64,000 nucleotides of DNA, from NCBI RefSeq assembly GCF_009832905.1, contig NZ_CP047135.1, forward strand, positions 4,256,001-4,320,000. Reading direction: 5' to 3'. Of the stretch, positions 1 through 9,905 are shown in pieces (position 1 is the first letter of the stretch; each line of letters starts with the position of its first letter). The notes beneath the pieces were generated by a model. The model had not been told where the DNA came from. It worked only from the letters and a program-made list of their open reading frames with translations, and made no database searches. This DNA comes from Stenotrophomonas sp. 364 (lineage in GTDB: Bacteria; Pseudomonadota; Gammaproteobacteria; Xanthomonadales; Xanthomonadaceae). Both the position numbers and the translations under genes were made by a program.

Positions 1-160
1 GCGCGGCGGTGTTCATCATGATGTCCAGCTGTTCTTCGTCCTCGGCCATCGGCGCCAGGATGCCGATGCCCAGCACGAAACCGTCCAGCACCACGTACAT
101 CAGCACGCCAAAGCCGATCACCGCAAACCATGCCACCGGCAGCCAGGTTGTCATCTCCAT
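1..160 (-). CDS. cydB: Cytochrome bd-type quinol oxidase subunit II, 5' part only
   Basis: Subunit II of the bd-type terminal oxidase, an inner-membrane protein that pairs with CydA to reduce O2 using quinol. Only the first 53 codons lie in the window, running off its left edge. The visible peptide starts MEMTTWLPVAWFAVIG and continues with the YVVLDGFVLGIGIL segment typical of the first membrane helix of CydB. The ATG lies one base after the cydA stop, and a GGAG ribosome site sits inside the end of cydA, so the two are translationally coupled. The rest of the gene is not visible. Confidence 0.9.
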   Translation of the reverse strand, partial: MEMTTWLPVAWFAVIGFGVLMYVVLDGFVLGIGILAPMAEDEEQLDIMMNTAA

Positions 161-161
161 G

Positions 162-1559
162 TCAGCGCTCCTCCAGCGGTTCGTCGGCACCGGACAGCGG
201 CCGCGCCGGGGTATGGCTGCCCGCGTCCAGCGCCGGCGCCGGTTCGTGCGGCTTGGGCCCGGTGCGGATGATCTTCACCAGGTACCAGATGCCCCAGCCG
301 AACACGAACGCATAGCCCACGATGTAGACGCCCAGCGACAACGCGGTCATCCACGCGCTCTGCGGGCCCACCGCGTCGGCGGTGCGCAGCACCCCGTACA
401 CCACCCACGGCTGGCGCCCCATCTCGGTCACGAACCAGCCCGATACCAGCGCGATGAAGCCGCTGGGCAGCATCCAGTTCCAGCCGCGCACCAGCCAGCG
501 CGACTGCAGCAGCTTGCCGCGCCACCACTGGAACGCCGACACCCAGGCCAGCAGCAGCATCAGCGTACCCAGCCCGACCATGATCCGGAACGCGAAGAAC
601 ACCGGCACCACCGGGGGCCGATCGCTGGCCGGTACCGAGGTGAGCGGATCGAACGTACCCTCCAGCGAATGGGTCAGGATCAGGCTGCCCAGCCGGGGAA
701 TGGCGATTTCATAATCGTTGCGCTCGGCTTTTTCGTTGGGCACTGCGAATACCACCAGCGGCACGCCCTCGCCCTGCCCTTCGGAATGCCAGTGCGCTTC
801 CATCGCGGCAATCTTCATCGGCTGGTGCTTGAGCGTGTTCAAGCCATGCATGTCGCCCACGAAGATCTGCACCGGCACGGTCAGCGCGGCGAACGCCACG
901 GCTGCCAGCAGCATCGTGCGCCCGGCTTCCACGTGCGTGCCCTTGCGCAGGTACCAGGCGCCCACGCCACCGATCACGAAGCAGGTGGTGATGAACGAGC
1001 CCAGCGCCATGTGTGCCAGGCGGTACGGGAAGGAGGGGTTGAACACCACCTGCCACCAGTCCTGCGGGTGCACGATGCCGTCGATCAGCGCGTAGCCGGC
1101 CGGTGTCTGCAGCCAGCTGTTGGAGGACAGGATCCAGAACGTGGAGAACAGCGTGCCCAGCGCCACCATGCAGGTGGAGAAGAAATGCAGCCGCGGCGAT
1201 ACGCGGCCCCAGCCGAACATCATCACGCCCAGGAAGCTGGCCTCCAGGAAGAAGGCGGTGAGGACTTCATAGGTGAGCAGCGGCCCGATCACGCTGCCGG
1301 CCACCTCGCTGAGACGCGGCCAGTTGGTGCCGAACTGGAAGGCCATGACGATGCCGCTGACCACGCCCATGCCGAAGGACACCGCGAAGATCTTCTGCCA
1401 GAAGAAATACAGCTCGCGCCAGACCGGGTTGCCGGTGCGCAGCCAGCGTGACTCCACGAAGGCCAGCCAACTGGCGGTGCCGATGGTGAAGGCGGGGAAC
1501 AGCACATGGAAACTGATGACGAACCCGAACTGGATCCGCGACAACAACAACGCGTCCAC
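162..1559 (-). CDS. cydA: Cytochrome bd-type quinol oxidase subunit I (short Q-loop, CIO-like)
   Basis: Heme-bearing subunit of a bd-type quinol oxidase in the inner membrane. I chose a GTG start at 1559 (465 residues) because GGAGG lies 6 bases upstream at 1566-1570 and the peptide then begins DALLLSRIQFGFVISFH, matching the family N-terminus; a longer in-frame ATG exists at 1592. His18 lines up with the heme ligand near residue 19 of E. coli CydA. GDMHGLNTLKHQPMKIAAME is the quinol-site region. The length and short Q-loop fit the cyanide-insensitive (CioA) group more than E. coli CydA. Operon with cydB downstream. Confidence 0.92.
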   Translation of the reverse strand: MDALLLSRIQFGFVISFHVLFPAFTIGTASWLAFVESRWLRTGNPVWRELYFFWQKIFAVSFGMGVVSGIVMAFQFGTNWPRLSEVAGSVIGPLLTYEVLTAFFLEASFLGVMMFGWGRVSPRLHFFSTCMVALGTLFSTFWILSSNSWLQTPAGYALIDGIVHPQDWWQVVFNPSFPYRLAHMALGSFITTCFVIGGVGAWYLRKGTHVEAGRTMLLAAVAFAALTVPVQIFVGDMHGLNTLKHQPMKIAAMEAHWHSEGQGEGVPLVVFAVPNEKAERNDYEIAIPRLGSLILTHSLEGTFDPLTSVPASDRPPVVPVFFAFRIMVGLGTLMLLLAWVSAFQWWRGKLLQSRWLVRGWNWMLPSGFIALVSGWFVTEMGRQPWVVYGVLRTADAVGPQSAWMTALSLGVYIVGYAFVFGWGIWYLVKIIRTGPKPHEPAPALDAGSHTPARPLSGADEPLEER

Positions 1560-1775
1560 GTGACGCCTCCGACTGGTTTCTGAAATCCGCACCAGTCTGG
1601 GCCGGTATCCGTGAAAGGCACATGCGACCCGGTGACGCGCTGCTTCACTTTGTCGCAGGTGGAGCCCGGTTCTGGGGTGGTGGGTGGTTCGGTGGGCGTG
1701 GCCCTTCGGCCGGGGCTACCGCGAGCGTGAGGGCCCCTTAGCGGCCGGTAGGGGACGCCTGGCTTTTCGGGCCCT

Positions 1776-1903
1776 GTCGGTGGGTCGGGCGCTGGGACCC
1801 CATACCCTTGGAGGCGAAATAAAGGGGGAGGCGGCGGCCGCAGGCCGACGCCGGAGGACATTCGCCGGAAAGGGTATGGGGTCCCAGCGCCCGGCCCACC
1901 GAC
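1776..1903. repeat. Long inverted repeat (34-bp arms, 60-bp loop) in the cydA/peptidase gap
   Basis: The gap 1560-2008 separates the divergent cydA and S9 peptidase genes and holds no convincing gene. Its main feature is an inverted repeat: arm 1776-1809 and arm 1870-1903 match as reverse complements at 33 of 34 positions, around a 60-bp G-rich loop. Just upstream, 1725-1751 carries a second module (GCGTGAGGGCCCCTTAGCGG and onward). Both the loop/arm sequence and the module recur near 28.5 kb, so this is a dispersed element. It is not a simple terminator, since it lies between divergent starts and has no U-run. Function unknown. Confidence 0.85.
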
Positions 1904-2008
1904 CACCGCTTGCCTCCCGCGCGAGCACACGCCCATGACCTGTGGCCCCTTCCTGCCGCCCTGGCGGCTGCTACGCTTGCCGGGTTTTCTACTACGGTGC
2001 CGCCCGCA

Positions 2009-4375
2009 ATGCCCAGAACGCTGCCCTTGTCCCTGCTGCTGCTCGCCGCCCTCGGCGGAACCGCCCACGCGGCGCCGACGCCGATCACCATCGAGCAGGC
2101 CATGGCCGACCCCGACTGGATCGGCCCGCCGGTCGAAAGCGCGTGGTGGTCCTGGAACAGCCAGCAGGTCGAGTACCAGCTCAAGCGCACCGGCAGCCCC
2201 GTCCGCGACACCTTCCGCCAGCCGGTCAGCGGTGGCGTGGCCACCCAGGTGGCCGATGACCAGCGCAGCAGCCTGGACGTCGACAGCCCGGTGTACGACA
2301 CCACCCGCCAGCGCGCGGTCTTCGTGCGCAACGGCGACGTGTTCCTGCGGGACCTGCGCAGCGGCGCGCTGACCCAGCTGACCCGCAGCAGCGAAAAGGC
2401 CAGTGCGTTCAACTTCGCCCGCGACGGCGGGGTGATCTGGCAGACCGGCCAGACCTGGTTCCACTGGACCGCCACCGGTGGCGTCCAGCAGGTGGCCAGC
2501 CTGAAGGCCGAAAAGAACCCCGACGATGCCCCCAAGGCCGACGTCCTTCGCGACCAGCAGCTACGCACCCTCGCCACCCTGCGCAATGATCGTGCCCAGC
2601 GCGACGCGCTCAAGGCGCAGGAAGCCAGCTGGCGCCGCGCCGACGCCACCCGTGCACCCGGCCCGGTTTACCTCGGCGCCGACGTGGAGATCGTCGGCAG
2701 CGCCCTCTCGCCCGACACCCGCAGCCTGATCGTGGTGACCAAGCCGAAGAGCTTCGACGAAGGCCGCGGCGGCAAGATGCCCAAGTACGTGACCGAATCG
2801 GGCTACGAAGAGTTCGAGGACACCCGCACCCGCGTGGGCCGCAACGATCCCGAACCGCATGCCCTGTGGCTGGTCGATGCGGTCACCGGCACGGTCAAGC
2901 CGCTCTCGCTGGACAACCTGCCCGGCATCGGCACCGACCCGCTGGCCGCGCTGCGCAAGGCCGCTGGCAAGGACGCGCTCAAGGGCAACCGCCCACTGGA
3001 AGTGCTGGCCGGCCCCGGCAACCCCGGCATCCGCTGGAGCGCCGACGGCCAGCAGGCCGCGATCATGCTGCGCGCCAACGACAACAAGGACCGCTGGATT
3101 GCCAGCGTCAGCCCGGCCAGCGGCAAGCTGGAAAACCGCCACCGCCTGACCGACAGCGCCTGGATCAACTGGGGCTTCAACGACTTTGGCTGGTCCAACG
3201 ACAACCGCACGCTGTGGCTGCTGTCCGAGGAATCGGGCTACGCGCACCTGTACACCCAGCAGGGCACCGCCAAGCCGCAGGCACTGACCGGCGGCAAGTG
3301 GGAAACCTCGATGCCGGTGCCCAGCGCCGACGGCCGCGGCTTCTACTTCCTCTGCAACCAGCAGAGCCCGGGCGACTACGAGGTCTGCGCGGTCGACACC
3401 GCCAGCAGGCAGGTGCGTGAAGTGACCGCGCTCAATGGCGTGGAAGACTTCTCGCTGTCCCCGGATGGCCAGCAGCTGCTGGTGCGTTACTCCGGCGCCT
3501 ACCTGCCGGCGCAGCTGGCCGTGGTGCCCACCACCGGCGGCCAGGCCAAGTTGCTCACCGACACGCGCACCGCTGCCTACAAGGCCCGCGAGTGGGTGCA
3601 GCCCAAGCTGGTGCAGGTGCCGTCCAAGCATGGCGCGGGCGTGGTCTGGGCCAAGTACTACGGCCCGGAGAACCCCGAGCCGGGCAAGCAGTACCCGATC
3701 GCCATGTTCGTGCACGGTGCCGGCTACCTGCAGAACGTCCACCAGCGCTACCCGGCCTACTTCCGCGAGCAGATGTTCCACAACCTGCTGGTGCAGCAGG
3801 GCTACATCGTGCTGGACATGGATTACCGCGGCAGCGAAGGCTACGGCCGCAACTGGCGCACCGCGATCTACCGCAACATGGGCCACCCGGAACTGGAGGA
3901 CTACAAGGACGGCCTGGACTGGCTGGTGGACACCAAGCAGGGTGACCGCGCCAAGGCCGGCATCTACGGCGGCTCCTACGGTGGCTTCATGACCTTCATG
4001 GCGCTGTTCCGCTCGCCGGGCACGTTCAAGGCCGGTGCCGCGCTGCGCCCGGTGGTCGACTGGCACCAGTACAACCACGGCTACACCGCCAACATCCTCA
4101 ACACCCCGGACATCGACCCGGAGGCGTACCGCACCTCGTCGCCGATCGAATACGCCGACGGCCTGCAGGACCACCTGCTGATCGCACACGGGATGATGGA
4201 CGACAACGTGTTCTTCCAGGATTCGGTCAACCTCACCCAGAAGCTGATCGAGCTGCACAAGGACAACTGGTCCATCGCGCCGTACCCGCTGGAACGCCAC
4301 GGCTACGTGCGTCCGGATTCGTGGCTGGACCAGTACAAGCGCATCCTCAAGCTGTTCAACGACAACCTGAAGTAA
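2009..4375 (+). CDS. Secreted S9-family prolyl oligopeptidase-type dipeptidyl peptidase
   Basis: Serine peptidase of the S9 (DPP IV/prolyl oligopeptidase) family, 788 residues with the ATG at 2009. This start gives a clean signal peptide, MPRTLPLSLLLLAALGGTAHA, so the enzyme is probably periplasmic or secreted. The N-terminal half resembles the beta-propeller; the C-terminal third is the alpha/beta hydrolase. Catalytic residues are visible: Ser656 in GGSYGG, Asp732 in MMDDNVFF and His764 in ERHGY. An in-frame ATG at 1910 would add 33 unlikely residues. The stop abuts the Nudix start codon, so translation is probably coupled. Likely role: releasing dipeptides from extracellular peptides; exact specificity cannot be read. 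Confidence 0.9.
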   Translation: MPRTLPLSLLLLAALGGTAHAAPTPITIEQAMADPDWIGPPVESAWWSWNSQQVEYQLKRTGSPVRDTFRQPVSGGVATQVADDQRSSLDVDSPVYDTTRQRAVFVRNGDVFLRDLRSGALTQLTRSSEKASAFNFARDGGVIWQTGQTWFHWTATGGVQQVASLKAEKNPDDAPKADVLRDQQLRTLATLRNDRAQRDALKAQEASWRRADATRAPGPVYLGADVEIVGSALSPDTRSLIVVTKPKSFDEGRGGKMPKYVTESGYEEFEDTRTRVGRNDPEPHALWLVDAVTGTVKPLSLDNLPGIGTDPLAALRKAAGKDALKGNRPLEVLAGPGNPGIRWSADGQQAAIMLRANDNKDRWIASVSPASGKLENRHRLTDSAWINWGFNDFGWSNDNRTLWLLSEESGYAHLYTQQGTAKPQALTGGKWETSMPVPSADGRGFYFLCNQQSPGDYEVCAVDTASRQVREVTALNGVEDFSLSPDGQQLLVRYSGAYLPAQLAVVPTTGGQAKLLTDTRTAAYKAREWVQPKLVQVPSKHGAGVVWAKYYGPENPEPGKQYPIAMFVHGAGYLQNVHQRYPAYFREQMFHNLLVQQGYIVLDMDYRGSEGYGRNWRTAIYRNMGHPELEDYKDGLDWLVDTKQGDRAKAGIYGGSYGGFMTFMALFRSPGTFKAGAALRPVVDWHQYNHGYTANILNTPDIDPEAYRTSSPIEYADGLQDHLLIAHGMMDDNVFFQDSVNLTQKLIELHKDNWSIAPYPLERHGYVRPDSWLDQYKRILKLFNDNLK

Positions 4376-4807
4376 GTGGCGGCGCAGGCCAGCCACGCCG
4401 CGGCGCCGATCGAGATCGTCGCCGCGGTCATCCTGGACGCCGCCGGCCAGGTACTGGTGGTGCGCAAGCAGGGCTCGGAAACCTTCATCCAGCCCGGGGG
4501 CAAACCCGAGCCGGGTGAGGCCCCGCTGCAGGCGCTGGCGCGTGAGCTGCAGGAGGAACTGGGCGTGCACATGGACCCCGGCAGCGCCCAGCCAGTGGGC
4601 CGTTTCGAGGCCTGGGCGGTGCATGAACACGGCCGCCGGGTGCACGCGCAGGTGTGGCGGGTGCAGGTCACCGGCACACCGCAGGCGCAGGCGGAAATCG
4701 CCGAGTTGGCCTGGGTTCCCCTGCAGCCGCCGCATGGGCGGCGCTTGGCAGCCTTGAGCGAAGACCATATCCTGCCCGCGGCCGCACGCGCGGTGGCCGC
4801 GGGCTGA
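4376..4807 (+). CDS. Nudix hydrolase
   Basis: A 143-residue cytoplasmic Nudix hydrolase, cleaving some nucleoside diphosphate-linked substrate. The Nudix box is present at about residues 41-64: GGKPEPGE, then AxxREL, then QEELGV, with the metal-binding REL and EE residues intact. Translation must start at a GTG immediately after the TAA of the S9 peptidase with no gap, implying coupled translation. Members of this family range from mutT-like house-cleaning enzymes to dinucleotide hydrolases; the substrate cannot be told here. Confidence 0.85.
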   Translation: MAAQASHAAAPIEIVAAVILDAAGQVLVVRKQGSETFIQPGGKPEPGEAPLQALARELQEELGVHMDPGSAQPVGRFEAWAVHEHGRRVHAQVWRVQVTGTPQAQAEIAELAWVPLQPPHGRRLAALSEDHILPAAARAVAAG

Positions 4808-4837
4808 TGCCCGTGGTCGACTCCCACAGGACACCGG

Positions 4838-5431
4838 ATGTCATCGCCCCCGCAGTTGCCCCATGCCCAGCCGCCCGTAGACCCGCTGGCGCCCCCGAAA
4901 TTCCTGTCGCCGATGACCAAGTCGGTGCTGCTGGTATGCGTGGCCTCCGCCGTGGGCTGGGCCATTGCGGCGCTGGTCGCCGGCCCGCTGTCGATCGGCG
5001 CCTTCCTGCAGGAACAGGTAGACACCCGCGATGTGGCCTGGCTGTCACCGCCGCTGCAGTGGCTGACGACACACGCGCTGGGCATCTGCGTGGCCATGCT
5101 GCTCACCTGCCTGGTGGGCGTGGTGGCGTGCGTGGGCATGCTGCGCCGCGAACAATGGGCGCTGTGGTTGTTCATCGTGCTGCTGGTGGTGACCGCGCTG
5201 ATGAACTTCGTCGCCGCCTGGGCGGTGGATGATGGACTCGCGCACCTGTCGCAGTATCTGACGCGGCACGGCGACAACCCCGACATGCGCCAGCTGCGCC
5301 ACGACCTGCAGCTGCAGCGCATCGTTCTGAGCGGCATGCTGGTGCTCACCGCCGTGGGCTTTGCCGGCCTGCATGGCTGGTTGGCGGTGCGCCTGCTGCG
5401 TGCCGACGTACGCACCTGGATGCAGCGCTGA
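4838..5431 (+). CDS. Four-helix membrane protein of unknown function
   Basis: Unrecognised 197-residue protein. A proline-rich N-terminal tail of about 25 residues (PPQLPHAQPPVDPLAPPKF) is followed by four hydrophobic stretches at roughly 28-55, 80-105, 112-132 and 160-182, so it is probably an inner-membrane protein. The loop between the third and fourth helix is charged (RHGDNPDMRQLRHDLQ). It starts 30 bases after the Nudix gene on the same strand and may share its transcript. No catalytic motif is visible. Confidence 0.75.
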   Translation: MSSPPQLPHAQPPVDPLAPPKFLSPMTKSVLLVCVASAVGWAIAALVAGPLSIGAFLQEQVDTRDVAWLSPPLQWLTTHALGICVAMLLTCLVGVVACVGMLRREQWALWLFIVLLVVTALMNFVAAWAVDDGLAHLSQYLTRHGDNPDMRQLRHDLQLQRIVLSGMLVLTAVGFAGLHGWLAVRLLRADVRTWMQR

Positions 5432-5496
5432 CCCCTGCCCCGGCCGGTCCCTGCGCCCGTGCCGGCGCTCCCCGATTTCCACCCAAGGATGCTGTT

Positions 5497-7026
5497 GTGA
5501 CTTCTGTTGTTTCCGCGCGCCGCCGCGTCATCGGCTGGCGTGCCCTGGCCGTCCTCGTCCTGGCCGCCGCCAGCCTTCCCGCCGCTGCCCAGTCCATGGC
5601 CTGCGGCACGTACAAGCAGGACGATGGCAACGCCACCCTGATCCTGGAAAGCGAGGGCCACGGCTTCCTGACGTCGGCCCACTCGCCCACCGAGGAACTG
5701 CGCATCGCACGCAGCGAGGATGTGTTGGGCATGGTCAACCTGGCCACCGGGCGCATGGAGAACTGGACCTTCGGCGACGGCGACCGCACCCTCACCGGCG
5801 GGTACCATGATTTCGTGCGCGAGAAGGCCGCGGCCTGCAAGCCGTTCTACCCCGTCGAAGAAGGCAGCTGCCGCGCCGATCCGGTGGGCTGCCTGGAGCA
5901 CTACCTCGAAGCCGAACCGGTGCAGCTGCGCCAGTGGTGCAGCGAAGACGTGCCGGTGGCCTGCAAGCGCCTGGTGGAGCTGTACGAGCGCCAGGCCAAT
6001 GAAGCGGCCCCGAAAGAGCCGCCGCCCTTCCCCCTGCCGACGCAGTGCGATGAAGCCGCCAAGGGCCACGATCCGGCGGTCTGCATGCGCCTGCTTGAAA
6101 CAATGGCGGGCGAGGTCATGGGCAAGGCGATCATGGGGCTGAGCCACGCGCCGCAGGCCGTCCTGCCCCCGGAACAGCTGGTCGAACTGGCGAGCCTGTG
6201 CCAGCAGCACCCGCGCGAGGAATTCTGCCAGCGCGTGGCCGAGGCACAGTGGAACGCCGGCCGGTTGCTGGAGGCCCGCGACGCGCTACATCACGCCTGC
6301 AGCACGCGCGCCGACGCCTATGCCTGCACACTGGTCGCCCCACTGGTCGGGTTGCCGCCGGCGGCGTTGTCGCCGGTACCCACCACCGCCCTGCCCTGTG
6401 GCCTCTATGTGGCCGAGCACGGTCTCTTCTCGGACCTGCAGTTCGGCGATGCCGGCGTGGTCCAGGTGAGTGGCTACGCGGCGCGCCTGCGTGCCCGCGT
6501 AGAGGACGGGCGCGTCCACCTGCGCCGCGACATCGGCGACGATATCGTGCTGCAGACCGTGCGCGACGGCAGCCTGGTGGGCATGGACGGCACCACCCGT
6601 TTTGCCCATTACACGCGCCAATCGGGCGCCGCCGGTGGCTGCAGCGCACCACTGAGCTTCACCGAGATTCCGCAGCCGCTGGACTGCCCCACGCTGGACC
6701 GCGAAGGCGGCCCGGAGGCCTGCTGCAAGGCCGGCCAGCTGCTGGGCTGCAAGCTGGCCGCCAGCGCGCGTGCACGTGACGAGGACTGGAAAAGCACGCC
6801 GCCGTACTACGCCGCGCTGTGCACCGCCGGCGTGCGCGATGGCTGCGTAGGCCTGGCCGAGGTCTATGAACACACCGGGGACGAGGCGCTGCCGACCCTG
6901 CTGGCGGCCATCTGCGCCAAGGGCGGCGCTACCCACATTGCCTGCGACGTGGACGCCACCCGCGACTGGCCGGCGCTGCGCGCGATGGTGCGTGCGATCG
7001 CGGAGGACCCTGCACCCCGCGAGTGA
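5497..7026 (+). CDS. Exported Cys-rich protein, tandem paralog 1
   Basis: Unrecognised 509-residue exported protein. GTG start at 5497 with AAGGA about 8 bases upstream; the N-terminus RALAVLVLAAASLPAAAQ is a signal peptide. The mature part is rich in cysteines, often in pairs spaced as in Sel1/Hcp-like helical repeats: GPEACCKAGQLLGCKLA and AALCTAGVRDGCVGLAEVYE near residues 410-455. A central beta-like part holds LPCGLYV and GSLVGMDGTTRF. The next gene is clearly a paralog with the same order of motifs. Disulfide-stabilised periplasmic repeats would fit; no enzyme signature is seen. Confidence 0.8.
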   Translation: MTSVVSARRRVIGWRALAVLVLAAASLPAAAQSMACGTYKQDDGNATLILESEGHGFLTSAHSPTEELRIARSEDVLGMVNLATGRMENWTFGDGDRTLTGGYHDFVREKAAACKPFYPVEEGSCRADPVGCLEHYLEAEPVQLRQWCSEDVPVACKRLVELYERQANEAAPKEPPPFPLPTQCDEAAKGHDPAVCMRLLETMAGEVMGKAIMGLSHAPQAVLPPEQLVELASLCQQHPREEFCQRVAEAQWNAGRLLEARDALHHACSTRADAYACTLVAPLVGLPPAALSPVPTTALPCGLYVAEHGLFSDLQFGDAGVVQVSGYAARLRARVEDGRVHLRRDIGDDIVLQTVRDGSLVGMDGTTRFAHYTRQSGAAGGCSAPLSFTEIPQPLDCPTLDREGGPEACCKAGQLLGCKLAASARARDEDWKSTPPYYAALCTAGVRDGCVGLAEVYEHTGDEALPTLLAAICAKGGATHIACDVDATRDWPALRAMVRAIAEDPAPRE

Positions 7027-7192
7027 CAGAAGCGCTGATGGCATGCCGCCAGCGGCTGGACGCGACGCATCCCATTGCCAGCGCCGGCCGCCCCGCTATC
7101 CTGCAGCCCTTCACAGATGGCGCCGGCGTCCTTGTACGACCGGTGCCGTCCTTCGCGGCCTGCGACCGGACAGGTCGCGTCAAGGATCGAAC

Positions 7193-8860
7193 ATGCTGCC
7201 CTGCCATTCACGCTTCCCACTCCGCGCCGCAACGGCGGCACTGCTGCTCGCGCTGGCGCCCACCGCCGTCGCCCAGCCGCTCACCTGCGGGCGCTTCATC
7301 AACGACACCGACAGCGCCGAGCTGGTCCTGGAGGGCCCCGACCGCGGCTACCAGATCGACTACAGCGGGGAGCGCAGCGATTTTCTCGTGCAGCTGCAGG
7401 AGGGGCAGCCGCAGGTGATCGATCTCGGATCGGGCAGCATCGAGACGCTGAAAGCGAGCCAGCGGGGGCGCGTCCTTGAACTGGGCTGGAACCGCTTCGT
7501 ACTGCGTACGCCCGCCCAATGCAGCGCGCCGGTGCCCCATGCCGACGGCAGCTGCCTGGCCGATCCGCTGCATTGCCTGGCCGATCGCTACGACAAGGAC
7601 ACCGCCGCGCTTGAAGCAGGCTGCAGTGACGGCATGCCGGCCCTGTGCCGGGACCTGCCCGGTCGCTATCGGAAGGATGCGCAGGCCCGCCAGCAACGCG
7701 ACGGCGACGATGACACCGGCTTCTCCGAAAAGCAGCGGGTCGCCATGCGCGCGTACATGGAAAAGGCCTTCGACGAGATGGACCTTCCCGCCCTGTGCCG
7801 CGAAGACAGCGCTGTGTTCGATGAGGCGGCGTGCAGGAATACGCTGGCGTCCCGGCCGGAGCTGGGCGAGAAAATCGCCGATGCCCTGCAGGGCGCTGCG
7901 TTGGCGGCTGGGATGGTCGAGGTGTTCGCCCCCGAACCGGAGCGCCCGCTGCCGGAGACGGACCGGATGAAGCTGCAGGGGTACTGCCAGGCACGTCCGC
8001 ATGGTTGGTTCTGCACCGAGGTCGCCGAGCAGCAGTGGGACGCCGGCGACCTGCAGCACGCGACGGCGGCGCTGGCGCTGGCCTGCACGGCAGGCGACGC
8101 GCGCGCGTGCGCATTTGCGCCCCCGTTGCAGCAGCTGGGTGCGGACCTCGCCCCGCAGGCCGCGGCAACGCTGCCGTGCGGCGCGTACGTCTCCCAGGCT
8201 GCCTTGATGGACTCCCTTCGTTTTGGTGACCGTGGCCTGGTCGACATGGGCATGGGCCAGCTGCGCGCCCGCCTTGAAAATGGCGCCATCCGGATCCGTC
8301 ACGAACAGGGCGGCGACTTCGTACTGAAATCCCTGCCCAACGGCGACCTGCTCGGCATGGATCAGTGGACGCGCTTCCAGCGCTTCCAGCGCACGCCGGC
8401 TGACGGGGATCCGGCCCATTGCGCGCCACCGGTGCAGTTCACCGAGGTACCGCTGCCGGAGGATTGCCCCAAGGCGCTGGTAGACGGCGGGGCGGAAGCC
8501 TGCTGCGCCCGCGGCAGCATGCAGGGCTGCAACGTGCTGGGCACGCGGCTGGGCTTGAAGGGGCAGTGGGAGCAGGCCAGCGTGCATTACCTGCAGGTGT
8601 GCCGTGCAGGCATCCGCGAAGGCTGCGAAAACCTGGCCACCGCACAGGAAAGAAACGGTGACGTGGATGCGCATGGCATGCTCCAGGCGCTGTGCCAGGC
8701 CGATGCGAGCGGGCGCCACGTTGCCTGCGACCTGCTGGACACGCGCAACTGGGCCATGATGTCGGCCGGGCATGCGCTTGAGCAGGCACTGCAGAACAGC
8801 GGCGACGATGCCGATGAGGACATCCCGCCGGCACGGCGCACCCCCAATCACAAACGGTGA
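7193..8860 (+). CDS. Exported Cys-rich protein, tandem paralog 2
   Basis: 555-residue paralog of the preceding gene. ATG at 7193, preceded by AAGGA, gives a signal peptide (RAATAALLLALAPTAVAQ). It shares with paralog 1 the opening CGRFINDTDSAELVLE (CGTYKQDDGNATLILE upstream), the centre LPCGAYV / GDLLGMDQWTRF, the paired-Cys block GAEACCARGSMQGCNVLG and the end block VCRAGIREGCENLA. It is longer in the middle (acidic stretch near residues 165-180, DGDDDTGF). The 166-base gap after paralog 1 suggests duplication with independent or weakly linked expression. Function unknown; probably periplasmic. Confidence 0.8.
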   Translation: MLPCHSRFPLRAATAALLLALAPTAVAQPLTCGRFINDTDSAELVLEGPDRGYQIDYSGERSDFLVQLQEGQPQVIDLGSGSIETLKASQRGRVLELGWNRFVLRTPAQCSAPVPHADGSCLADPLHCLADRYDKDTAALEAGCSDGMPALCRDLPGRYRKDAQARQQRDGDDDTGFSEKQRVAMRAYMEKAFDEMDLPALCREDSAVFDEAACRNTLASRPELGEKIADALQGAALAAGMVEVFAPEPERPLPETDRMKLQGYCQARPHGWFCTEVAEQQWDAGDLQHATAALALACTAGDARACAFAPPLQQLGADLAPQAAATLPCGAYVSQAALMDSLRFGDRGLVDMGMGQLRARLENGAIRIRHEQGGDFVLKSLPNGDLLGMDQWTRFQRFQRTPADGDPAHCAPPVQFTEVPLPEDCPKALVDGGAEACCARGSMQGCNVLGTRLGLKGQWEQASVHYLQVCRAGIREGCENLATAQERNGDVDAHGMLQALCQADASGRHVACDLLDTRNWAMMSAGHALEQALQNSGDDADEDIPPARRTPNHKR

Positions 8861-8905
8861 TCCGCTGCAGCTGCGTCCACGGCCCGGCTATCCGGCCTGC
8901 GGTAA

Positions 8906-9811
<906 letters not shown>

Positions 9812-9874
9812 CCCAACGCGGCACCGCGTGGGCCGGCATCCATTTCGCATGCGGCTGATGGTCGCCCCGGCGGA

Positions 9875-9905
9875 GGGTAGAGCCACCCCATGGGTGGCGC
9901 TACCC
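9875..9905. repeat. GTAG (SMAG-type) palindrome between convergent genes
   Basis: A near-perfect palindrome, GGGTAGAGCCACCCC paired with GGGTGGCGCTACCC around a CAT/ATG centre, of the S. maltophilia GTAG repeat class. It lies between the convergent hemF and DUF421 genes, where it could act as a transcription barrier or mRNA 3' end, and it supplies the TAG stop codon of the DUF421 gene (9900-9902). Confidence 0.85.

Noticed and set aside
1684..1938. Small open frames in the cydA/peptidase gap
   Set aside because: They run across the 34-bp inverted repeat, so the same sequence is read on both strands; Arg/Gly/Pro-rich with no ribosome site.
2561..4834. Long open frame (757 codons) opposite the S9 peptidase gene
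   Set aside because: Shadow of a GC-rich gene; low-complexity His/Arg/Ala composition and no motifs, while the forward frame has an intact catalytic triad.
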